A DNA stretch of 18,268 bases. Source: Prevotella sp. CAG:485. Its GTDB lineage: Bacteria > Bacteroidota > Bacteroidia > Bacteroidales > Muribaculaceae. Both the position numbers and the translations under genes were made by a program. The first letter of the stretch is position 1. Every line of letters begins with the position of its first letter. A model generated the notes under the pieces. It was not told the origin of the DNA, did not search any database, and saw only the letters and a program-made list of their open reading frames with translations. Below are positions 1-6,666 of this stretch, one piece after another. The stretch lies in contig FR897834.1 in assembly GCA_000437495.1 (NCBI GenBank), forward strand, positions 1 through 18,268, read 5' to 3'.

Positions 1-18
1 ATATAAAATTTGAAAACA

Positions 19-750
19 ATGGATAACTACAACAACTATTACAATGGTCCGCAGACGCCCCCGCCCTACGGCGGCAGCGCTGCCGTACAGGCTCAGACCA
101 ACGCCGTATTGCGCAAGGTATATGTGCGCATGTTCGTGGGTCTGCTCATCACGGCCTTCTGCGCCCTCGGCGTGGCCTCAAGCGAGACACTCTGCCGCGC
201 TCTGCTCGGCAACACAATAGTCTATTTCGGCATCTGGATAGGCATGCTGGTAATGGCCTTCATGATTCCAGCACGCATGGACCGTATGTCGTCGGGTCTG
301 GTATTGGGGCTTTTCTGCCTCTTCTCGGCGCTGATGGGCGTGCAGATGGCGCCTGTCTTCCTGGTTTACCAGATCGGCACCATCTCTTACGTGTTCTTCA
401 TCACCGCCGGCACCTTCGGCGCCATGTCGCTCTACGGCTATTTCACCAAAGCTGACCTCACCAAGATTGGCACCTTCTGCATGTTCGGCCTCTTCGGCCT
501 CATCATTGCCTGCGTGGTGAACATCTTCGTGGCTTCCGACGCCATGCAATGGTGGATTTCCATCATCGGCGTGCTGCTGTTTCTGGGTCTTACGGCCTGG
601 GATACGCAGAGCGTGAAGAAGCTGGCGCGTATGCACACCGAACCGGCCATGCGCGACAAACTCGCCACCATGGGCGCCATGAACCTCTATCTCGACTTCA
701 TCAACCTCTTCCTCTTCCTGCTGCGCATCTTCGGCGGCGGCAGAGACTGA
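19..750 (+). CDS. Bax inhibitor-1/YccA family membrane protein
   Basis: A 243-aa integral membrane protein of the Bax-inhibitor-1 (BI-1/TMBIM, YccA) family, which in bacteria sits in the inner membrane and is linked to ion (calcium) leak or protease modulation; the exact role here is unknown. Residues 1-30 form a polar Asn/Tyr/Pro-rich cytosolic tail. Seven hydrophobic segments follow, at roughly 33-55, 63-83, 91-108, 113-137, 149-171, 178-194 and 221-238. The family hallmark is the C-terminal stretch with TAWDTQ (192-197) and the last helix MNLYLDFINLFLFLLRIFGG. I chose the ATG at 19; an in-frame TTG at 10 is possible but less likely. The gene begins so close to the window edge that its promoter cannot be judged. 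It appears monocistronic, with a hairpin just after the stop. Confidence 0.93.
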   Translation: MDNYNNYYNGPQTPPPYGGSAAVQAQTNAVLRKVYVRMFVGLLITAFCALGVASSETLCRALLGNTIVYFGIWIGMLVMAFMIPARMDRMSSGLVLGLFCLFSALMGVQMAPVFLVYQIGTISYVFFITAGTFGAMSLYGYFTKADLTKIGTFCMFGLFGLIIACVVNIFVASDAMQWWISIIGVLLFLGLTAWDTQSVKKLARMHTEPAMRDKLATMGAMNLYLDFINLFLFLLRIFGGGRD

Positions 751-763
751 TAACCTAACCGGA

Positions 764-797
764 GATGCGGACGTGTGGTATCGGCCACCGCCGCATC
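764..797 (+). terminator. Possible hairpin terminator after the BI-1 gene
   Basis: A 7-bp stem GATGCGG (764-770) / CCGCATC (791-797) encloses a smaller GTGG/CCAC stem with a TATCGG loop. The downstream sequence, CCCGCTCTTTATC, is only weakly T-rich, so termination efficiency is uncertain. It is well placed 14 bp after the stop codon. Confidence 0.4.
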
Positions 798-843
798 CCC
801 GCTCTTTATCAATGCGCTGCTTTATGATTCTCTTTTGATTGTA

Positions 844-877
844 TTTGCAGAATCTATTACATTGTATAATAAATTTG
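844..877 (+). promoter_or_regulatory. Bacteroidetes-type promoter for the large secreted protein
   Basis: TAAATTTG at 870-877 matches the -7 consensus TAnnTTTG exactly. TTTG at 844-847 could be the -33 element, with 22 bp between them, slightly longer than the usual 19-20. The predicted start of transcription is near 883, giving a short leader of about 15-18 nt before the ATG at 900. Confidence 0.6.
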
Positions 878-899
878 AATACCAAAAAACTCTTTGACT

Positions 900-3800
900 A
901 TGCACAAACCATTACCTTTGTTTATTCTGCTCCTTGCGGCGGCCCTGTTGCCGCTGTCGGCAACGGCAAAAAAAGGGGCGCCCCACACTTTTGAGGCCAA
1001 GGCCGTATATTCAAAAGTGGAAATGAGCTGGAAAGCGCCCAACGAGGCCAAGCAACTGATGTGGCACAACGGTCGCGACTACGACGGCGACGCCGGCAAA
1101 GCAACCTCGCCACAGCATCCGGCGGTGATTTACATAGCCGCCGATTTCGCCTCCTCAAACCTCACTCCCGGCGATATCATCACCTCGGTAAACTACTTTG
1201 AATACCGCCCCATAATCGGTCTGACGGCCATAATATGGGAAGACGGCAAGATTGTGCGTACTGCCAAGGGCGATCTGAGCGGCTTCAAAGCCAATCAGTG
1301 GCGCACGGTAACATTCAACGAGCCGTATACCATTCCCGAGGGTAAAAATATCCGCGTGGGCTTCAAGCTGGAACACGGCACCAATCTCGACTTCGTGGCC
1401 ATTATGGACAACGCCTGCGACAAAAGGGGCGACTTGCGCAGCTACGACGGCAAGACATGGGAGCATAACGGCCGAGGCACTTACCTCATCACCGTCAATC
1501 TCAAAAACGACGTTGACGAGGCACCTACGGGCTATTCGGTATATTCGGGCGGCACCCTGGTTGTCGACAATCTGCAGGCCACCGACTTCGTGCTGCGCAA
1601 TCAGCCCGAAGGCACCCGCGTTTATCGTGTGGAGGCCGAATATGGCTCCGAGCGTTACGGCACAGACAAAACCCTGACCACGAAACCTGCCTCACAGGCC
1701 ATGCCCGGTCCGCGCTTTGTAAGAGTTGATGGTTCAGGAGCCAATGGCTTTAATCCCAGATGGATGGCTCCGCTGATGCGTACCTCCGACAATCTGCTGA
1801 CCTGGCACGCTCCCACCGATACGCTGGCAAATTCCATTGGCGGCACGGCTTCGTCGAACACCAAGGTGTGGATAAAGAATGAGTTCGCCGCCTCCGACCT
1901 TCTCTCTTTTGCCAACGCAAAGATTACCGGCATTCGCGCTCAGTTTCACGAAAAGACGGTGAAAAGCATCATTGCCTGGGTGATGAAAGACGGCGCCTTT
2001 GTGCAGTATGACACCATAGCGCAGAGCATCATCGACGGCATAACCCCCGACACATGGGTGACTCTGCCGCTGACACAGCCTGTGGAGATAGAGCCGGGCA
2101 GCAAATATGCCTACGGATACTATATGATGCACACCCCCAAGACTCATCCGGTGAGCGTGAACGGCGCCAAAGCCGTGGGCAAAAAGGCCAACAGCTTCTC
2201 CACCTCGTCGCCCAACAGCAGCAACTTCGCCAAGTCTAACCCCTCGTGGCGCACCCTGGCCGAGGGCGACATTCCCGGCAACTGGATGCTGGCTGCAGAA
2301 CTGGAAGCCGGTCCGGCCGACCTGCGCCAAATCAAGAGCTATAACATTTATCTCGACGGTGTATTGCAGGGTAACGCTTCGGCTGACCAAACTCTCACTA
2401 ACGGCATGTATTTTTATCACGCATTCGCCGCTTCGAAGCCCGGTCCGTATACCATGGGTGTGCAGACGGTAAGCTCCGACAATATCACATCCGACATAGT
2501 TGAATCAACTATTGTGATAGGGCACAACTCGTATAACGTAGCCCCCACAATATCAAATGCCGAGTTTGTAAAGGAAACAGGCAAGGTGTCGTTCGACATC
2601 ACCATGGACCGTCAGCTACAACATTACGGTGAGGCGGCATATAAAGCCGGTTTCGACGAGGAGATAACTCTGAACTGGGGCGCCCGTTTCACCCCCGAAC
2701 AACTGGAAAGCTATTACTCCTGGCGAATCACCAAAATCAATTTCGTCATAGGCCAGAGCATACCGGCAGGCTTCAAGCTGCAGCTTCACAAGGCCAACGG
2801 TACACAGATTGCATCATACGACATTGGCGCCGACCAGGTCAGCCCTCTGGGTATGTATTCACTCACCCTCGATGACGATTATACAATAATACCTGAAGAC
2901 GGGCTCTATCTGAGCTATCAGGCCACTCTGCCCGCCAAATGCAGCGCTATGGTGCTTGACAACGGTCCGCTGGTCGACGGCGGCGCTGTGGTGAAGCTCC
3001 CCGGTACATCGTCATGGCTCAATCTGGGCACCATAAATGCGACCTACAACAAATATAATATTGTGATAGGCGCCACATGCTCACAACCCAGACTTGTAGG
3101 TTCACCGGCACAGACCAAAGAACTGGGCAGCACAGGCATCATCGGCAACCCGGCCTGCATAGAGCTGAAAGCCTCCGAGCTGCGCAACGGCCTCGGGGTG
3201 GAAGCATCCATGCCCGTAAGGTATGCAACCACGCGACAGGGCGGCACAGGCCAACCCTTCGACCCCAAGTGCTTCTACATCTACCGCAACGGCGAAAAGA
3301 TTGCCACCACCGAAGAGAACAAGTTTGCCGATGTCGTCAGCGACCACGACATATTCACTTATGAGGTCAGCGGCCTTTACGACAGAGAATGGGAGTCGCC
3401 CAAATCGTCGCCGCTGATAGTAGACAACGGTGTGGCTCAGGCAGGTCCGGCACCCTACAACCTGCACCTTGCAGGCACCGAGAAACTGGCTTGGGAAGCA
3501 CCTCAGGCAGCCCCCGTGCTCACCTATTGCACCGCAAGCCCCACAAGCTACGGCGTGGGAATGACCGGCGGCACCACTCGCACCACTTACGCTATGCAGA
3601 AATTCCCGGCCGACAGCATCAGCAAGCACGCCGGCGACCTGGTGAGCCATATCCGCTTCGGCCTCTACAGCACAAACCTCACATACGCCTCTGTGGTGGT
3701 CATCAAAGACCTCAACATACTCTATGAGCAGGAAGTGAAGGTGAGCGACCTCAATAAGATTCAGGACGGATGGAACGAGATTCGTCTCAACGAACCCGTA

Positions 3801-4415
3801 GCCCTCGAAGCCGGCCATGAATATATGTTCGGCTACCGGCTCGACTATCTCACAGGCGAAAAACCGATGCTCTTCGACGCCGGTCCGGCCACCGACAAAT
3901 TCGGCAACCTCATCTCGGCCAGCGCCTCACATACATCGTGGAAGAGCCTAAAGAGCCTCAACAAGAGCCTCGACGGCAACTGGCGCATCTACACCACGCT
4001 GATGCGTCCGGGCATGGAACGCACCGGCGCATACCGGGCTGAAGGGCTGACGTATAACGTTTACCGCAACGGCGAAAAGGTTTACGAAGGCATCACCGCC
4101 ACCGAAGCTCCGGCAGCATGGATGCACGGCATGAACGTCTTCACCGTAACGGCCGTGAAAAACGGCGTGGAATCGGCACCCAGCAACGAAGTGCGCTACA
4201 ACAACAACGGCGTTAACATCACCGACGCCACGGCAGCCATCTACTATGACGCCGCCACCGCCACCCTCGTTACCGAAGAAGAGGGAATGCTCTACGACAC
4301 TGCCGGCCGCAGCGTCATGCCCATCCCTGCCCGCAACACCGCCCTCTCCGCCCTCGGTGCCGGCACATACATCTTCCGCACTGTCAGCGGCAAGACCCTG
4401 AAGCTGGTTAAGTAA
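900..4415 (+). CDS. Large secreted multi-module surface protein with T9SS-like C-terminal tail
   Basis: A secreted protein of 1171 aa. I chose the ATG at 900 over the in-frame TTG at 894 because it starts the signal peptide (MHKP, hydrophobic stretch LFILLLAAALLPL, ATA|KK). Four modules of about 165-180 residues follow, at roughly 38-204, 294-471, 561-727 and 861-1037. They share a plan: an opening x-L-x-W-x-A-P or equivalent strand, a central strand with I(T/R)x(V/I)x(F/Y), a W-x-x-(V/I)-x-(L/F) turn, an 'I-x-(E/P)-G-x-x-(L/Y)-x-(F/Y)G(F/Y)' strand, and a W-x-x-L/N end. Linkers look like Fn3 strands (YNIYLDG, FYIYRNGEK, YNVYRNGEK). The last 60 residues (LYDTAGRSV ... LGAGTYIFRTVSGKTLKLVK) resemble a type A T9SS sorting domain. 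This suggests a surface-anchored or released adhesin-like or glycan-binding protein. No catalytic motif was recognised. It has its own promoter and a strong terminator. Confidence 0.88.
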   Translation: MHKPLPLFILLLAAALLPLSATAKKGAPHTFEAKAVYSKVEMSWKAPNEAKQLMWHNGRDYDGDAGKATSPQHPAVIYIAADFASSNLTPGDIITSVNYFEYRPIIGLTAIIWEDGKIVRTAKGDLSGFKANQWRTVTFNEPYTIPEGKNIRVGFKLEHGTNLDFVAIMDNACDKRGDLRSYDGKTWEHNGRGTYLITVNLKNDVDEAPTGYSVYSGGTLVVDNLQATDFVLRNQPEGTRVYRVEAEYGSERYGTDKTLTTKPASQAMPGPRFVRVDGSGANGFNPRWMAPLMRTSDNLLTWHAPTDTLANSIGGTASSNTKVWIKNEFAASDLLSFANAKITGIRAQFHEKTVKSIIAWVMKDGAFVQYDTIAQSIIDGITPDTWVTLPLTQPVEIEPGSKYAYGYYMMHTPKTHPVSVNGAKAVGKKANSFSTSSPNSSNFAKSNPSWRTLAEGDIPGNWMLAAELEAGPADLRQIKSYNIYLDGVLQGNASADQTLTNGMYFYHAFAASKPGPYTMGVQTVSSDNITSDIVESTIVIGHNSYNVAPTISNAEFVKETGKVSFDITMDRQLQHYGEAAYKAGFDEEITLNWGARFTPEQLESYYSWRITKINFVIGQSIPAGFKLQLHKANGTQIASYDIGADQVSPLGMYSLTLDDDYTIIPEDGLYLSYQATLPAKCSAMVLDNGPLVDGGAVVKLPGTSSWLNLGTINATYNKYNIVIGATCSQPRLVGSPAQTKELGSTGIIGNPACIELKASELRNGLGVEASMPVRYATTRQGGTGQPFDPKCFYIYRNGEKIATTEENKFADVVSDHDIFTYEVSGLYDREWESPKSSPLIVDNGVAQAGPAPYNLHLAGTEKLAWEAPQAAPVLTYCTASPTSYGVGMTGGTTRTTYAMQKFPADSISKHAGDLVSHIRFGLYSTNLTYASVVVIKDLNILYEQEVKVSDLNKIQDGWNEIRLNEPVALEAGHEYMFGYRLDYLTGEKPMLFDAGPATDKFGNLISASASHTSWKSLKSLNKSLDGNWRIYTTLMRPGMERTGAYRAEGLTYNVYRNGEKVYEGITATEAPAAWMHGMNVFTVTAVKNGVESAPSNEVRYNNNGVNITDATAAIYYDAATATLVTEEEGMLYDTAGRSVMPIPARNTALSALGAGTYIFRTVSGKTLKLVK

Positions 4416-4427
4416 CCCGTCCCCTCA

Positions 4428-4508
4428 CCCTTCCCTCTCCTCCCTCCTCTCTTCCCTCCTCTCTTCCCTCTCCTCCTTCCCTCTCTTCCCTCTCCTCCTC
4501 CTTCCCTT
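4428..4508 (+). repeat. 81-nt uninterrupted pyrimidine tract
   Basis: Every base from 4428 to 4508 is C or T, with imperfectly reiterated units such as CTTCCCTCCTCT and TTCCCTCTCCTCC. It lies between the stop codon of the large secreted protein (4415) and its terminator hairpin (4509). In RNA this would be a C-rich, G-free stretch like a Rho loading site; in DNA it is a homopurine-homopyrimidine run. Function is inference. Confidence 0.9.
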
Positions 4509-4543
4509 GAGCGCGTCGAAACCCCTTCGGCGCGCTCTTTTTC
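4509..4543 (+). terminator. Strong intrinsic terminator
   Basis: A 12-bp stem, GAGCGCGTCGAA (4509-4520) with TTCGGCGCGCTC (4526-4537), with one G-U wobble and the loop ACCCC, is followed by TTTTTTCC-like sequence (4538-4543). It ends the transcript of the large secreted protein. On the minus strand the hairpin is followed by AAGGGAAGG, so it should not act as a terminator for the island genes. Confidence 0.88.
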
Positions 4544-4678
4544 CTTGACACAACAGACTTGGCAGAAAAAAGATTTCCCTTCTCTCTGCTCGGACTCCGT
4601 AACACAAGAAATGTTATCGCAGGGGTCTAAAATTACCGTCTCACTCCGTTGCCTTCTTGTGCATCCCCACTCACAATG

Positions 4679-4888
4679 TCAATAAGAGGTCAATAAGGGG
4701 TGCGCAATTGCATTGCCAACAGTAAAACCGGCTTTAAGAATCCACTCGTTCTGTCTGAAGAGTTTGGTTATGGCATCTTCTTCTGAGCAACCGTCAATGA
4801 TGCCTAATACCTGACAGTTTTCCACCTCGATGTCCGTATTTGGACCTGATGTGTATCCTTCTGTGGTGTAAATAATATATTTATGCAT
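4679..4888 (-). CDS. Small hypothetical protein downstream of the nuclease-like gene
   Basis: A 69-aa protein with no signal peptide or membrane segment. The N-terminus reads as a beta strand (MHKYIIYTTEGYT), followed by ENCQVLGIIDGCSEEDAI and a helix ending in a short hydrophobic tail. It has the look of a small conserved cytosolic protein whose family I cannot name. Its ATG is 11 nt after the stop of the larger island gene (4900), so the two are probably co-transcribed. Its codon and base use is AT-rich like that of its partner and unlike the GC-rich chromosome around it. It could be an accessory or inhibitor protein of its neighbour, but nothing in the sequence proves that. A 9-bp direct repeat (GTCAATAAG at 4678 and 4689) overlaps its stop codon. 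Confidence 0.7.
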   Translation of the reverse strand: MHKYIIYTTEGYTSGPNTDIEVENCQVLGIIDGCSEEDAITKLFRQNEWILKAGFTVGNAIAHPLLTSY

Positions 4889-4899
4889 TGTTTGCCGAA

Positions 4900-5625
4900 T
4901 TACCAGATAATATGTGCCTGTTGCGAAAGATTTGAGTGCAGAGACGCAACCTGGTCATAAGTGATAAATTTTACACGATCTTTTATCGAAGAGAAAATCG
5001 AGGCGCCGATTTTATCTTTGAACTCACTTTCCCTGTGATTATTGGCAACAATATAGAAAGAAGAAAAGAAATCCTGAAGCTCGTAAAATTTGGATAAAGA
5101 GTTTTTAATATCCGTGGTATGTTCCACTTCATAGAAATGAGAAGGCATACATCTTTCGTTGAACCAGATTACATCAACGGTTCTTGCCTTACGCAACAAT
5201 TTCTCGTAAGTAAATTGTGGAATAACTCTAAATTGTGTCAGCTCTCCCAATTCCTTGTCCAGAAACAAACGATGTCGGTCTTGAGGCGGCACATACGTTA
5301 AAGAATTTCTATAATGACCGATTTCCACCAGAAGACCCTGATAATAAGCATGATTAAACTGCTCAATGCTTTTAGAGTTGCCATCTTTGATTTTGAATTT
5401 TCTCAGAACCTTGTCGCGAGCTTCTTCAAGAGCCCACAATCCGGGTTGAATACGGAAAATCGCGTTGCTGTTCTGGACTATTCTTCTAACACTGGCCTCC
5501 GGAGTCTTTGTTTTCCATGTTGAGAAATCCATAGCTTCGTTAAGCCGACGAAGAGTAGCGTAACCCCCTTGATCGCGCAATGTATCAATAACCTGCTGTT
5601 CTTGAGTCATTATCATGATTGGCAT
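4900..5625 (-). CDS. Winged-helix (HARE-HTH-like) protein with PD-(D/E)XK-like nuclease signature
   Basis: A 241-aa protein when started at the ATG at 5625. Residues 6-66 (TQEQQVIDTL ... VRRIVQNSN ... FRIQPGLWAL) resemble a HARE-HTH or winged-helix DNA-binding domain of the kind found in restriction-associated proteins. Residues 149-186 hold a pattern typical of PD-(D/E)XK-fold nucleases: D151 in TVDVIWF, then E166-V-E168 followed by HTTDIKNSLSKFYEL, then a strand FYIVANN (190-196). The usual ExK lysine is replaced by ExE, as in other families with an 'FEVEHT/S' motif. I infer a restriction-type or other defence nuclease; no methyltransferase lies nearby. Other starts are 5664 (MSKFLC, but this overlaps the promoter), 5616 and 5610; AGGAAAG just upstream supports 5625. 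The gene is clearly AT-richer than its neighbours, suggesting horizontal acquisition. Confidence 0.75.
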   Translation of the reverse strand: MPIMIMTQEQQVIDTLRDQGGYATLRRLNEAMDFSTWKTKTPEASVRRIVQNSNAIFRIQPGLWALEEARDKVLRKFKIKDGNSKSIEQFNHAYYQGLLVEIGHYRNSLTYVPPQDRHRLFLDKELGELTQFRVIPQFTYEKLLRKARTVDVIWFNERCMPSHFYEVEHTTDIKNSLSKFYELQDFFSSFYIVANNHRESEFKDKIGASIFSSIKDRVKFITYDQVASLHSNLSQQAHIIW

Positions 5626-5639
5626 TGCTTTCCTATATA

Positions 5640-5669
5640 CAAAGTTACAAAGAAATTTTGACATGGCAA
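5640..5669 (-). promoter_or_regulatory. Bacteroidetes promoter of the nuclease-like island operon
   Basis: Read on the minus strand, TAACTTTG (5647-5640) is a perfect TAnnTTTG -7 element, and TTG (5669-5667) sits 19 bp upstream as the -33 element. Transcription should start near 5635-5633. That excludes the ATG at 5664 as the main start and favours the ATG at 5625. Confidence 0.7.
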
Positions 5670-5772
5670 TTGACTGTGCGGAGAAACGCAGGTGAAACTC
5701 AGGTGCGTTGATTGCGTGGATAACAAATATTTGTATTGCGTGACTTTATTCACGGGGCGGATGCAAATAATG

Positions 5773-5802
5773 TTGTAGATACGGGAAATTTTTGTAATTT
5801 TG
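5773..5802 (+). promoter_or_regulatory. Bacteroidetes promoter of nudC
   Basis: TTG (5773-5775) and TAATTTTG (5795-5802) are separated by 19 bp. The -7 element ends only 4 nt before the nudC ATG at 5807, so the transcript probably starts at or within a few bases of the start codon (leaderless or nearly so). Confidence 0.7.
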
Positions 5803-5806
5803 CAAC

Positions 5807-6547
5807 ATGATTGGTAAAGAGAAGCAACGTCTGGTGGCTATCCGCGAGGGGAAAGTGCTGCTGAACAGTGCCGGGATGCTGCCTGCTGCCGACGATGTAA
5901 GGGTGTCGGCCGCCGGCGAGGTGTTCCGCTACGGCAACTGTAAGGCTCATTACACCAACGATGCTTCGCCGTCAGGCTGTCTGTGGGTAGGCGTGCGCGA
6001 TTCGGCCGCCTATCTGGGCGCCGACTGGATTGCCGTGGCCAAGGGTGCCGAGCTGCTCAACTGGGCAGTGTCGACACGTTTCTGCTCGGTGTGCGGACAA
6101 CCCATGGAGCGTGCCTCGGAAATCTCCATGCGCTGCTGCGGCTGCGGGCGCGAGGTTTGGCCTCAGCTGTCGCCCTGCATCATGGTGCTGATAACGCGCG
6201 GCAACGAAGCGCTGTTAGTGCATGCCGCCACCTTTCGTGGTCCCTTCTTCGGTCTGGTGGCCGGATTCGTGGAAACCGGCGAGACACTGGAGGAGTGTGT
6301 GGTGCGCGAGGTGAAGGAGGAGACCGGGCTGCAGATAAAGAATCTGCGTTATTGCAAAAGCCAGTCGTGGCCCTTCCCGGCACAGCTCATGATAGGCTTC
6401 CGCGCCGAATATGCCGGCGGAGAGCTGCGGTTTGCCGACGGTGAACTCACCGCCGGCGGCTTCTTCAGTCGCGACAATCTGCCGCAGATTCCCTCCGGCC
6501 CCTCACTGGCAAGGCAGCTCATTGAGGACTGGCTGGCTGAAGACTGA
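5807..6547 (+). CDS. nudC: NADH pyrophosphatase (Nudix hydrolase, NudC type)
   Basis: A 246-aa Nudix enzyme that hydrolyses NAD(H) to NMN(H) and AMP, and in E. coli also removes NAD caps from RNA. A four-cysteine zinc ribbon is visible (C93-x2-C96 and C110-x2-C113). The Nudix box starts at G153 (GFVETGE159) and continues as R167-E-V-K-E171-E172-T-G-L. The NADH-pyrophosphatase signature SQSWPFP follows at 185-191 (usually SQPWPFP). The N-terminal domain (1-85) is the usual degenerate one. Length and domain order match the family. The ATG at 5807 is the first good start after the promoter and has almost no leader. It is divergent from the AT-rich nuclease island, and its GC-rich codon use matches the core chromosome. 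It fits with nadK about 2 kb away, since both act on NAD pools. Confidence 0.95.
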   Translation: MIGKEKQRLVAIREGKVLLNSAGMLPAADDVRVSAAGEVFRYGNCKAHYTNDASPSGCLWVGVRDSAAYLGADWIAVAKGAELLNWAVSTRFCSVCGQPMERASEISMRCCGCGREVWPQLSPCIMVLITRGNEALLVHAATFRGPFFGLVAGFVETGETLEECVVREVKEETGLQIKNLRYCKSQSWPFPAQLMIGFRAEYAGGELRFADGELTAGGFFSRDNLPQIPSGPSLARQLIEDWLAED

Positions 6548-6586
6548 CGCTTTTTATACACTCACGGCGCCGCCACACGCAGCGCC

Positions 6587-6638
6587 ACAAAGCTGACCAC
6601 ACAGCTGACAGCTTACCTGACTTTGCGAACAAAGCTGA
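6587..6638 (+). promoter_or_regulatory. Repeated AGCTGA motifs upstream of the 266-aa gene
   Basis: The 10-mer ACAAAGCTGA occurs at 6587-6596 and again at 6629-6638, 42 bp (about four helical turns) apart. A further AGCTGA lies between them inside the small inverted repeat AGCTGACAGCT (6603-6613). A weak -7-like element, TGACTTTG, is at 6618-6625. They could be operator sites, but no regulator is identified. Confidence 0.3.
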
Positions 6639-6666
6639 GATATTATATAAAGAGTTTTTTTACGTC

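Noticed and set aside
178..885. Minus-strand ORF of 235 codons opposite the BI-1 gene
   Set aside because: Its His/Glu/Ala-rich composition is that of an antisense shadow, and the plus strand carries a clear membrane protein.
4509..4543. Bidirectional terminator serving the minus-strand island operon as well
   Set aside because: On the minus strand the stem is followed by AAGGGAAGG and not by a T-run.
4900..5664. Restriction-modification system
   Set aside because: No methyltransferase motifs (such as DPPY or FxGxG) are present in or near the island; only a nuclease-like protein and a small partner are supported.
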